Position numbers and translations under genes: made by a program
From: Rhodospirillales bacterium
GTDB taxonomy: Bacteria; Pseudomonadota; Alphaproteobacteria; Micavibrionales; Micavibrionaceae
DNA length: 64,000 bases
Assembly (NCBI GenBank): GCA_020638295.1
Contig: JACKIU010000001.1
Coordinates: forward strand, 372,001-436,000
Reading direction: 5' to 3'
Notes under the pieces: generated by a model
The model's database searches: none
Seen by the model: the letters and a program-made list of their open reading frames with translations, nothing else
What the model was told of the DNA's origin: nothing
In this document: positions 34,611-42,042 of the stretch, one piece after another
Position numbering within the stretch: the first letter of the stretch is position 1
Layout of the letters: every line of letters begins with the position of its first letter

Positions 34611-34619
34611 GAAAAATCT

Positions 34620-34870
34620 CCAAAATTCTTATGTGTTTTTAAAATAGATGCAGCCCCGCACTGTGCCTGAAGAGGAAAAGACACAGGCGGGACTGCACCG
34701 TGCGAAGCACGTCCGAAGAGTTTGCTTCGCGGTCGAACCGCGTTCATACCCCACTGGCCATGCAGGCATGGCGAGCGCGTGTGCGTGAGGCCCTTAGAGG
34801 ACGGGCCGCGCTCAAAGCCATTCTGGCAGTTTTCACCATCGCGGTGAGAGGGAGAGAACGAGGGCTACTT
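34620..34870. other. Structured GC-rich spacer of about 260 bases
   Basis: No convincing gene. On the minus strand it contains a stem CCCGCCTGTG / CACAG-T-GCGGGG around a C/T-rich loop, then GCACGGTGC and GCGGTTCGACCGC palindromes. It could be a terminator plus structured leader, or a small RNA. I found no tRNA cloverleaf. Confidence 0.4.
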
Positions 34871-34878
34871 AACGCTTT

Positions 34879-35118
34879 TTACGCGTAAGCGGCGATCGTT
34901 ACACTGCCGCCGGCATTAGCCGTTACAACATAAAATGTTGTTGCCGGGGCGCCATCGGTATCGACATTCGCAATAATCAGATCATTCACACGCAGCATGT
35001 CCGAGGCATTGTCAAAATATGACGCGACAGTGACATCGGCATCCGTGGTGACATAGTGCCAGAGTGTGAAATTGTTGGCGTACGCAAGCACGCTCAAATC
35101 AGATGCTGTAAAAGACAT
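34879..35118 (-). CDS. Small capsid-associated phage protein
   Basis: 79 residues with AGGAGAAAATCA before the ATG. The sequence (LSVLAYANNFTLWHYVTTDADVTVAS, DMLRVNDLIIANVDTDG, FYVVTANAGGSVTIA) is a beta-rich fold seen beside major capsid genes of podo- and siphoviruses, probably a decoration or head-completion protein. The role is inferred from position and fold. Confidence 0.6.
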   Translation of the reverse strand: MSFTASDLSVLAYANNFTLWHYVTTDADVTVASYFDNASDMLRVNDLIIANVDTDGAPATTFYVVTANAGGSVTIAAYA

Positions 35119-35156
35119 TGATTTTCTCCTTAATGTTTAAAGTTGTGCGTTGCGGA

Positions 35157-35990
35157 TTAGTCCGGAGTTTCATCACAATTGATCGTGATGATGCCATTTT
35201 CATCAATCAAACCGGCGCCCTGACTCATCATGTTATTGACGAAGTGAGCCGCGCGGTCGCCGTGCCATGAGACATCGGTTTCAACATCGCTGGCCGCGGC
35301 ATGGCCGACGGCGGTTTTGTGATACCAGAAGCATGAGCGGATATCGTTGGCATCAACCGGCAGGCCGGAATGCGGGATAAAGATCGTGCCAAGGAACATC
35401 TTGGCCTGTGTGATTGAGGCGAAGGGCAGATTTTCGTGACCGATATAGTCGGCGTTGACGAATTCATCGATGGTCAGAAGTTCGCTCCACTGTTTCCAGC
35501 CGACGATACAAAAACGCTGACCGTCATCGGGCACATCGCTTTCACCGAAGGTTTCGAAGGCTTCGAGGATTTTGGTTTTGGTCATCCCGACATTGCCGTC
35601 GGCAACCGTGTTGGCGCTGGCGGTTTCCAGCGCGCCAATAATCAACTCATCGGTTTTGCGGCCCAGCGCATTCGCACCGGCGGCGGCGATAACCTGACGC
35701 TCGTCGATATTGACTTTCAGCTCATCCAGACGGTCGATCCAGTCCCCGGCGTAGTAATCCTGCAAGACCACTTCGACATTGGAGTGGTCGAGATTCATCA
35801 CCGGCACCATGCCGTGCGTGGATTTCGTGCTGGCCGTTCCCTTGCCGACTTTCTGGAAGAGGGCGGAAGAGCCGTTGACATTTGAAATTGTGCGCACCGT
35901 GTTCCGGAGTTTGGAACCCTGACGCTGGTAGGCTTCGTGCACTTCGCGTTCGAACTGCTTGATAAAAGCCTGATCTATGGTTGTAGACAT
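35157..35990 (-). CDS. Major capsid protein
   Basis: 277 residues from the ATG at 35990 (a TTG two codons upstream is a poor start). FEREVHEAYQRQGSKLRNTVRTI at the N-terminus, VVLQDYYAGDWIDRLDELKV, and a long HK97-like middle (KILEAFETFGES, FCIVGWKQWSELLTID, AKMFLGTIFIPHSGLPVD) fit the podovirus capsid family. The scaffold gene lies upstream and the tail tubes downstream, as expected. Confidence 0.85.
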   Translation of the reverse strand: MSTTIDQAFIKQFEREVHEAYQRQGSKLRNTVRTISNVNGSSALFQKVGKGTASTKSTHGMVPVMNLDHSNVEVVLQDYYAGDWIDRLDELKVNIDERQVIAAAGANALGRKTDELIIGALETASANTVADGNVGMTKTKILEAFETFGESDVPDDGQRFCIVGWKQWSELLTIDEFVNADYIGHENLPFASITQAKMFLGTIFIPHSGLPVDANDIRSCFWYHKTAVGHAAASDVETDVSWHGDRAAHFVNNMMSQGAGLIDENGIITINCDETPD

Positions 35991-36374
35991 AGGCAAAAAC
36001 CTTTTCTTTTAGAGGTTGAGAGGAGAGATGAGGCCCGGCCCTCAAAGGTTGTCGCCCACGGGTGATGAGCGGCCTATATCACGGGACCCGCAAGGCATTC
36101 AGCGCTTGTGCAAGCCTGTTATGTTGTCCTGATATTGTCCTGATGTTGTCTTGGGGGTAAATTCTTATCATTCCGCCTGATAGATAGAATCGTGGCGTTG
36201 ATTTGATCATTTTAGGAATTTATTCATATTTGTCAAGATTAAAGTGGTGTATGCTTTGACTTTTTCTGATGTGCGTCCTATAATTGCCATAATTTTGTGG
36301 ATACTGAAGTGCATAAAATTTGTAATTTGCCTGAAAGGGGCATAGAATTGGCTTCGGAAAACAGGGATGTCAAT
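35991..36374. other. Divergent promoter spacer between capsid and PilZ genes
   Basis: 384 bases with no credible gene. It contains short direct repeats (TTGTCCTGATRTTGTC, twice, near 36124-36150) and AT-rich sequence around 36200-36300 that could hold promoters for both genes. Confidence 0.45.
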
Positions 36375-36767
36375 ATGTTTAGTCGTTTATTCTCTTTATT
36401 GAAAGCTGATAACAACAACGAACCGGCGACCGTGCGCCGTCGGCACACGCGCCGCGATTGTGATCGTTGCGTAACGGTTATAGACGGTCAGACATACCCG
36501 GTTGAAAACTGGTCTTTGGGCGGCGTTTTGATTCATTCTGACGAACGCAAGTTTGGTCTTGATGATGTCATTAACATGACCATGCGGTTTAAATTGCGTG
36601 ACGAGGTTGTTGATGTGCCACATACGGCCAGAGTCGTGCGTAAAACCAAGAACAAGGTTGCGTTTCAGTTTAAGCCGCTGACCCAGCAAATCCGCAGTAA
36701 CTTTCAAAACGTGGTTGATGATCACGTTGCTTCGCAATTTGCCGCTTCACAGAGCCAGTTTTATTAG
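36375..36767 (+). CDS. PilZ-domain protein inside the phage cluster
   Basis: 130 residues from MFSRLFSLLKADNNNEP (an earlier GTG at 36297 is less likely). The c-di-GMP signature is present: RRRHTRRDC (RxxxR) and NWSLGGVLI (N/DxSxxG), followed by beta-barrel strands to KVAFQFKPL. It should bind c-di-GMP. It is the only plus-strand gene between capsid and scaffold, so it is an addition to the T7-like order. A c-di-GMP phosphodiesterase is encoded 15 kb away. Confidence 0.85.
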   Translation: MFSRLFSLLKADNNNEPATVRRRHTRRDCDRCVTVIDGQTYPVENWSLGGVLIHSDERKFGLDDVINMTMRFKLRDEVVDVPHTARVVRKTKNKVAFQFKPLTQQIRSNFQNVVDDHVASQFAASQSQFY

Positions 36768-36779
36768 AATTAAAACCAT

Positions 36780-36863
36780 GTCATTGCGAGGAAGGTCGTA
36801 AGACCTGACGCGGCGATCCGGTTATGTATGGATTGCTTCGTCACTTCGTTCCTCGCAATGACG
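36780..36863. repeat. Palindromic element, family A (copy 4)
   Basis: GTCATTGCGAGGAAGG at one end and TTCCTCGCAATGACG at the other, with GCGATCC/GGATTGC inside. It lies between the PilZ and scaffold genes, which converge here. Confidence 0.9.
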
Positions 36864-36875
36864 TTTTTGCTGATT

Positions 36876-37526
36876 TTACTCGCCATACATATCTTTAAAG
36901 CCCTGTGTGACTTTGGCGATGTGGGCCGGGTCTTTATCGCGCCAGTATTTGGGATCGCGCATCATGGATTGCAAATCCTGTTCGTTTATATTGCTTGGGT
37001 TTTCGCTTTGTTTCTTCAGGCCCGGCTCTTCAGACTTCATCATTTTGTAAAGCGCTAATACACCTTCGTATGAACTGGAGAGCGTTTCAAGCACATCGGA
37101 AGGCACGTTGCGCCGGCCGAACGCCAATAGCTGGCGCGAAATTTCTTTCCATTGTTCCGCTCCGCCGAAATGGTTGATGAGTTTTTCAACTTCGCGATCG
37201 GCGTTAAAGTCGTTGGCGATTTCCTTGAGCAAGGGCAGCATTTTTTCTGCGGCCAAGTCGTAGACTTCCTGCGCCTGATCCTGACTCATTCCTTTTGCAT
37301 GCAGGCGGGCGTTGATTTCGGTATCGGGTTCGAACAGGCCGTGATCACATTTGATGCAATAGTCTTGTGGGGATTTCGGCGCGGTCGGACCTGCGGACAT
37401 TTTCTTTTCCAGCTCGGCGTAAGAATTCACCAGCGCATCCAGACGCAGCGCGCCGGTTTCAGGGTTTTTAAATTTGTCCGGTACGATGGACGGGTCGATA
37501 TCTTCTATGAGTAAGTTAGTGGTCAT
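36876..37526 (-). CDS. Capsid assembly scaffolding protein
   Basis: 216 residues with AAAGGAG 8 bases before the ATG. Acidic N-terminus (LLIEDIDPSIVPDKFKNPETGALRLDALVNSYAELEKKM), then helical GMSQDQAQEVYDLAAEKMLPLLKE and a C-terminal helix rich in charged residues, the pattern of T7 gp9-like scaffolds. It lies between Bbp19-like and capsid genes. It would shape the procapsid and leave during maturation. Confidence 0.8.
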   Translation of the reverse strand: MTTNLLIEDIDPSIVPDKFKNPETGALRLDALVNSYAELEKKMSAGPTAPKSPQDYCIKCDHGLFEPDTEINARLHAKGMSQDQAQEVYDLAAEKMLPLLKEIANDFNADREVEKLINHFGGAEQWKEISRQLLAFGRRNVPSDVLETLSSSYEGVLALYKMMKSEEPGLKKQSENPSNINEQDLQSMMRDPKYWRDKDPAHIAKVTQGFKDMYGE

Positions 37527-37561
37527 GGTTTTAGTCTCCTTTTTTAAGAAAAATTCAAACT

Positions 37562-37705
37562 GTCATCCCCGCGGCCTCGCTGTAGCGAAGCGAAAGCGGG
37601 CTTAGACGGCGGGAATCCAGAAAAAGAGAATTTGCAAAGCAAATTCACCTTATGGGTCCCGTTTGTGCAAATTCGGCCTAACGGCCTCATGCCAACGGGA
37701 TGACG
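37562..37705. repeat. Palindromic element, family B (copy 1)
   Basis: Starts GTCATCCCCGCGG and ends CCAACGGGATGACG, about 144 bases, with internal smaller hairpins. Same design as 40364-40490 and 42811-42879. Confidence 0.85.
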
Positions 37706-37712
37706 TCATTAT

Positions 37713-38009
37713 TTATTGCGGTTTACGGCCACGGTCGATGAGGCGCAAAATGGTGGCTATCATCGCGCGCTGGCCTTCGAGATAGCGAAGCTGATCATCG
37801 CCGACGCCGGGGCCAAGGGCCCGCTGGAAAGTGATGACTTGCAAATGGGCGAGGACTTTTTGACCGTCATTACTGGCAAAAAGCCGGGCGAACGCTTTTT
37901 CAATTTCGCGCAGCTCCGTCTTTCCGGGCTCTAGAGGCGCGTAGACCAGCCCGCGTTCTGCCGGCGTCATCGGCAGGGGTTCTTTCTTTTTGAAAAAATC
38001 TAAAATCAT
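37713..38009 (-). CDS. Bbp19-like phage protein
   Basis: 98 residues from MILDFFKKKEPLPMTPAERG. The C-terminal part (AFARLFASNDGQKVLAHLQVITFQRALG, YLEGQRAMIATILRLIDRG) is characteristic of the Bbp19 family found in the head module of many podoviruses near the portal. The function is unknown. AGGAGAAAACGC precedes the ATG. Confidence 0.8.
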   Translation of the reverse strand: MILDFFKKKEPLPMTPAERGLVYAPLEPGKTELREIEKAFARLFASNDGQKVLAHLQVITFQRALGPGVGDDQLRYLEGQRAMIATILRLIDRGRKPQ

Positions 38010-38030
38010 GCGTTTTCTCCTAAAATTTTT

Positions 38031-38116
38031 AAACCACAGTGGGCACAGAAGAAGCACAGGTGCTGTCTTTATGTAACGAATGCCCCTGTGTATTCGTCTG
38101 TGTTCTTCTGTGGTTT
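38031..38116. repeat. Palindromic element, family E
   Basis: AAACCACAGTGGGCACAGAAG near one end, and TTCTTCTGTGGTTT at the other, with inner CACAGG/CCTGTG. It lies between the portal and Bbp19-like genes. Confidence 0.75.
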
Positions 38117-38117
38117 T

Positions 38118-39686
38118 TTATTCTGCATCTTCATTTGCAAGCTTTTGCATTTGATCAACACCCTGAACCAGACCCGATACATCAAAGCTGGGGAGTTCTT
38201 TGCGAATCAAATCATTGGGCACGCCGAGCGCATCGCCAAGGAAACGCGCAGCCTGCGGCAAGTTGATCGCGGCGGCGGCTTCGGGACCCATCGCGAGCAC
38301 AGATGAAATCCAACTCAGCGTATTCTGGACATTCTTCTGCCCTTGTGAGCGGGCGAGCGGCGAGCGGTAATCCACAGCGACCAAACGTCCATCCAGTGCG
38401 ATATCGGGAATTTCACCACGGCGTTTGAGAATGGCAAAGGCGCGTTTAATCAAGGGCGTGAGCAGTTCGGACTGCAAACGGCCATAGGTTGCGCCGAGCA
38501 GAAGCGACATTTCAGCGCTGCGCTCGAGCACTTCGGTCGCGGTCATGCGCGGGGATGCCACGGGGGCAAGCTTATCCGCCAGCAGCGCGTGGCGGATGCG
38601 CGATTGCAAGCTGTCCAAAACCAGTTGCGAAACATCAAACCGTCCGGGCATATCGAGCGGTTGCAGCCCCTTGGAGCCAATCGCCTTGGGGATAATGCTG
38701 CCGGGGGTCAGTTCGATATTGGCCGGGTTGAGCACACCGTCATCGTCGGCCTGCCAGATGCCGGTGACGGCGATCGAGGCATTTTTGAGAATGAGTTCAA
38801 CGACCTTATTGGCTGTCTTGATGTCCGGCAACGCCTTCATGATCGGCGAGCGGCCATAAATTTCGCCGGGACTTTTCATCCAGCGGAAAGAAATCATCGG
38901 GGAATGTTCAAACCGACCGGCGCTAAGCAAAATGGGTTTGCTCCCGTCTTCCATCAACATGGCGTGATAGCTGTAAATCAATCCTTCCGGCAGGAGGGCT
39001 TCAAGGATTTTGAAACGCTCTTGCGGGTCGCGGGCGGCGCGGCGCATAATGTCGGCGGGCAATTCGGCAGCCGGATAGCGGGCCGTGATTTGCTCCAAGG
39101 TTAATTTCATCAGGCGGAACGCGCCGTCGAGATATCCGTTTTCACCTTCCTCCAGCACGACATGTGTGAGCGGCGCGGAAGAGAATTTAAAAGCGGAAAA
39201 GCTTCCAGGCTCAGCTTCTTCGAAGACCAGCGAGGCGGTGCCTCCCACGATGAGGTCGAGATAACATTGGTGAATCTCAACGGCGAAATTTGAGCGGTCG
39301 AAATGATCCTGAATGGTTTTGGCGGCCTTTTCCAAAACAGGCGCAAGGCGTTCGGCTTCGGCTGGCGAGAGATCAGGGCCGGGCTTGAGACCAAACCATT
39401 GCGACCATGTCGGTGTGAGATTGCCCAGCATGGACGAGGCGAGTTGGTCGGCCGCATCCATCGCGGTGGCGTCGTAAATTGCGTCCGTTTTACGGCTGCC
39501 GGGACGGCTCATCCCTGTAAAACCGCCGCGCTGCGGCAATGCGTAGTCATAGCATTCCTCCCACAGGCTTTCCCAGTTGGAGCGCCTTTTTCGCGCGGCT
39601 TCGAAACGATTGAGGATGAGTGACAAGCGCACCTGAATTTCTTCGGGTTCCAGCGTCCGGTCTTTCATGGTGATTACATTTTGCAT
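38118..39686 (-). CDS. Head-to-tail connector (portal)
   Basis: 522 residues, matching the T7 gp8-type connector. Segments: RFEAARKRRSNWESLWEECYDYALP near the N-terminus, MDAADQLASSMLGNLTPTWSQWFGL, a middle HMMLMEDG-like beta region, SFRWMKSPGEIYGRSPIMKALPDIKTAN, and LAPVASPRMTATEVLERSAEM. It forms the ring through which DNA enters the head. AGGA lies nine bases before the ATG; an internal ATG at 39668 is the alternative. Confidence 0.92.
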   Translation of the reverse strand: MQNVITMKDRTLEPEEIQVRLSLILNRFEAARKRRSNWESLWEECYDYALPQRGGFTGMSRPGSRKTDAIYDATAMDAADQLASSMLGNLTPTWSQWFGLKPGPDLSPAEAERLAPVLEKAAKTIQDHFDRSNFAVEIHQCYLDLIVGGTASLVFEEAEPGSFSAFKFSSAPLTHVVLEEGENGYLDGAFRLMKLTLEQITARYPAAELPADIMRRAARDPQERFKILEALLPEGLIYSYHAMLMEDGSKPILLSAGRFEHSPMISFRWMKSPGEIYGRSPIMKALPDIKTANKVVELILKNASIAVTGIWQADDDGVLNPANIELTPGSIIPKAIGSKGLQPLDMPGRFDVSQLVLDSLQSRIRHALLADKLAPVASPRMTATEVLERSAEMSLLLGATYGRLQSELLTPLIKRAFAILKRRGEIPDIALDGRLVAVDYRSPLARSQGQKNVQNTLSWISSVLAMGPEAAAAINLPQAARFLGDALGVPNDLIRKELPSFDVSGLVQGVDQMQKLANEDAE

Positions 39687-39698
39687 GGCGCGTCCTTT

Positions 39699-39971
39699 CT
39701 ATTGTCCGAGCAGGGTTTTGCGTTCGGGACGATCTTCCAGTGTGCCGAGCAGACCGCGAAAACCGGTCAACACGGTGCCGAAACGGCTGCGCTCGCGGCC
39801 CAAGAGATTTTGGGCGCGCACTTCTGATGCGGTTTCCTGTTCGCTGCCGGTTTGCGTTGCGCCGGTCGTCGTTTCTCCTGATGTGCTGAGGGTTGTACTT
39901 GCCGCCGGTTGCGAAATGTAAACAACTTGCGGTGTTGACGGCACTTTGGGCCGCGAGGTTAGACTTCCCAT
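39699..39971 (-). CDS. Small phage protein of unknown function
   Basis: 90 residues with AGGAG before the ATG. The first 55 residues are Ser/Thr/Gln-rich and probably disordered (ASTTLSTSGETTTGATQTGSEQETASE). The C-terminus is basic (GRERSRFGTVLTGFRGLLGTLEDRPERKTLLG). It overlaps the upstream gene by 13 bases. Small proteins of this kind precede connectors in podoviruses. Confidence 0.6.
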   Translation of the reverse strand: MGSLTSRPKVPSTPQVVYISQPAASTTLSTSGETTTGATQTGSEQETASEVRAQNLLGRERSRFGTVLTGFRGLLGTLEDRPERKTLLGQ

Positions 39972-40366
39972 GAGGACACTCCTTTTTTACGGTGATTGGT
40001 CAAATAACGGTAAAGCTGCCAGGGCGTCAGGATCAGGCGCTGATGAATCCCCAGCACACGCTTGACTGCCTCGACGCAGCTATAAACACCGAAGGGCGCG
40101 GGCTTTGGCCCGCGCTTAATCGGTGCGGGCACGACCTTATGGCCTTGATCTTTCATCCACAGCGGCAGATCGAATTCCAGCGGAAGCGTGTGTACGGTGA
40201 TGTCGGTGTAATTTGACAACGGGTCGATGGTGATCCAGTTGCGCCCGTCATTGAGCAGCACCGCGCAATGGCGAAAGCCGGGCCTGAGAATTTTCAGCCA
40301 GGCGAGATCGGCTTGCGCACTGAAAATAACCCAGGCTTTTGTTGTTTCTATTTTTTCCGAAGTCAT
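39959..40366 (-). CDS. Uncharacterised phage-cluster protein
   Basis: 135 residues from MTSEKIETTKAWVIFSAQ. A central LRPGFRHCAVLLNDGRNWITIDPLSNYT and CVEAVKRVLGIHQRLILTPWQLYRYL suggest an alpha/beta enzyme-like fold with one Cys-His region. The ATG lies at the edge of a family B repeat (40364-40490): the repeat terminus GGGGATGAC provides both the start and a weak ribosome-binding site. A longer frame through the repeat exists but looks artificial. Confidence 0.6.
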   Translation of the reverse strand: MTSEKIETTKAWVIFSAQADLAWLKILRPGFRHCAVLLNDGRNWITIDPLSNYTDITVHTLPLEFDLPLWMKDQGHKVVPAPIKRGPKPAPFGVYSCVEAVKRVLGIHQRLILTPWQLYRYLTNHRKKGVSSWEV

Positions 40367-40490
40367 CCCCGCGGCGCACGAAGTGCGCTTAGACTGCGGG
40401 GATCCAGAAAAGGAGCGCAGCACAGCTGCGCACATCATGGATCCCGGATGTTTAAGCAAGCCTGCACCGCAGGCTTGCCTCCGGGATGAC
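40364..40490. repeat. Palindromic element, family B (copy 2)
   Basis: Starts GTCATCCCCGCGGCGCACG and ends CCTCCGGGATGAC, with inner GCAAGCCTGC/GCAGGCTTGC hairpin. It overlaps the start codon of the 40366 gene. Confidence 0.9.
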
Positions 40491-40512
40491 AGCAATATAT
40501 GTGCGCCCTCAC

Positions 40513-40968
40513 TCATTCGGCAGCCCATTCCAGATCAAGGCGGTAATTTTCATACAGCATGGCTTCCTGCGCCCAGCTCGGATGCGGGACGGGCACAGGC
40601 TCAATGATGCCTTTTTTCTCCAGCACCGTACCGATTCGCTCTAACGCTTCGTGCCAGAGCTGGAACGCGCGCACTTCTTTGGCGCGGCGATTGTCGGGCG
40701 GCAGATGACGCCGGCCATAATGGCGCAGGACCAGCAAATGATCGCGCAGCAAGCGACGCTTGCGATACAGGGCGTCGAGCACTTTCAAAATATCGATCGG
40801 TTCGCACGGGCGCGGATACAGACTCTGTCCGGCGGCAAAACGCGCACCGTCATTGCGGGCGCTCTGCGCGGCGATAAACCAGAACCAGGCTTCTTCAGCA
40901 TCGCGAAACGGAACGGTTCCATATCCACTCTTGCATCCCTTTGCTTTTGCTTGATCTTTCTGATCCAT
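40513..40968 (-). CDS. First gene of the phage cluster, uncharacterised
   Basis: 151 residues from MDQKDQAKAKGCKSGYG; the first part is polar. The main domain contains AEEAWFWFIAAQSARNDGAR, LYPRPCEPIDILKVLDALYRKRRLL, DHLLVLRHYGRRHLPP, and helices that include QLWHEALERIGTVLEKKGI. It is basic and helical, and could bind DNA or RNA. It is the promoter-proximal gene facing the LexA-like box, so it could have a regulatory or early role. Family not recognised. Confidence 0.6.
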   Translation of the reverse strand: MDQKDQAKAKGCKSGYGTVPFRDAEEAWFWFIAAQSARNDGARFAAGQSLYPRPCEPIDILKVLDALYRKRRLLRDHLLVLRHYGRRHLPPDNRRAKEVRAFQLWHEALERIGTVLEKKGIIEPVPVPHPSWAQEAMLYENYRLDLEWAAE

Positions 40969-41000
40969 CCGTCTTTTGCCCCCCAAATTTAGATATATTT

Positions 41001-41015
41001 GTTCCCTTTATGTTC
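41001..41015. promoter_or_regulatory. LexA-like SOS box between phage cluster and pyrE fusion
   Basis: GTTC-N7-GTTC, the published alphaproteobacterial LexA consensus, lies 33 bases upstream of the first phage-cluster gene and 92 bases upstream of the HTH-PyrE gene. AT-rich -10-like sequences flank it. Eight fixed bases occur by chance about twice in 64 kb on two strands, so location is the main support. Confidence 0.5.
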
Positions 41016-41106
41016 TCGTTTATGATATAAATTTTTGAGCGCGTCAAGGAAAAAATATGATTTTATTCCTATTTATTTTTGCGTGAGGTTTTGGGACTAT
41101 TGTCCT

Positions 41107-42042
41107 ATGTTGACGCATGAGAAAATCTGGCTGGCAATCGACAGGCTGGCGAATGCTTTCGGTTACTCCCCTTCGGGACTGGCCAAGCAGGCGGGACTTG
41201 ACCCCACATCGTTTAATAAAAGCAAGCGCCACAGCCCGGATGGAAAACCGCGCTGGCCCTCGACGGAAAGTATCTCCAAGATTCTGGCGGTAACCGGCGC
41301 GACGATGAGTGGGTTTATCGCGCTGATCGAAGATGAAAACGAAGACCAGCGCAGAGCGATACTGACCATGAATAAAGACGACATTGCCAAACGGACGGCG
41401 CAGATTTTGCTGGATACGAAGTCCGTGCTGTTTAACGCACGCGAGCCTTTTACGCTGAAATCCGGGCGGTCCAGCCCGGTGTATATCGATTGCCGACGAC
41501 TGATTTCTTTTCCCAAGGAACGCTCGTTCCTGATGGATGCGGGTGCACAGCTTTTGAGCCATGAAATCGGCGCAGACAATATCGATGTGATCGCCGGTGG
41601 TGAAACTGCTGGAATTCCCTACGGGGCGTTCATCGCCGAACGCCTTGCAAGGCCGATGATTTACGTGCGCAAGGAGCCAAAGGGCTATGGCCGAATGGCG
41701 CAGATTGAAGGCCATTTGAGCGATAAGGGCAGTCCCAAGGCTGTGCTGGTCGAGGATTTGCAAACCGACGGCGGATCGAAAAAAATATTCATCAATGCGT
41801 TGCGCGATGCCGGGGCGCAGGTTGAACATGCCTTCGTCGTCTTTCATTACGGTATCTTCCCGGCCAGCGCGCAAAACATGAAGGACATGGGCATCACGCT
41901 GCATGCACTTGCCACGTGGTGGGACGTGCTGGCGCTGGCCAAGGAACAGAATTATTTCGATGCGGAAACACTGGCCTCGGTTGAGGCCTTCCTCAATGAT
42001 CCGGAAAGCTGGGAACCGGCTCAAAAGGAAGGCGCGCCATGA
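41107..42042 (+). CDS. pyrE: Orotate phosphoribosyltransferase with an N-terminal XRE-type HTH
   Basis: 311 residues. Residues 1-80 (LTHEKIWLAIDRLANAFGYS, PSGLAKQAGLDPTSFNKSKR, RWPSTESISKILAVTGAT) match the HTH of alphaproteobacterial LexA-like/S24 regulators, but the S24 peptidase part is absent. From MNKDDIAKRTAQILL (residue 88) it is an alphaproteobacterial PyrE, with SPVYIDCRRLISFP and the PRPP loop VLVEDLQTDGGSK. PyrE makes OMP in pyrimidine synthesis. There is no stop between the parts; an internal ATG at 41368 could give free PyrE. GGAC-TATT-GTCC lies just before the ATG, with no clear Shine-Dalgarno sequence. nadK overlaps by four bases. Confidence 0.85.
   Translation: MLTHEKIWLAIDRLANAFGYSPSGLAKQAGLDPTSFNKSKRHSPDGKPRWPSTESISKILAVTGATMSGFIALIEDENEDQRRAILTMNKDDIAKRTAQILLDTKSVLFNAREPFTLKSGRSSPVYIDCRRLISFPKERSFLMDAGAQLLSHEIGADNIDVIAGGETAGIPYGAFIAERLARPMIYVRKEPKGYGRMAQIEGHLSDKGSPKAVLVEDLQTDGGSKKIFINALRDAGAQVEHAFVVFHYGIFPASAQNMKDMGITLHALATWWDVLALAKEQNYFDAETLASVEAFLNDPESWEPAQKEGAP

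Noticed and set aside
34700..34760. GCGGTTCGACCGC resembling a tRNA T-arm
   Set aside because: No acceptor, D or anticodon arms could be placed around it in either direction.
39959..40528. Longer 189-residue reading of the 40366 gene
   Set aside because: The first 54 residues would be encoded by a palindromic repeat and look artificial.
24494..40986. Ordinary intact temperate prophage
   Set aside because: No integrase, replication, recombination or classical repressor gene and no att repeats are visible between the chromosomal neighbours.
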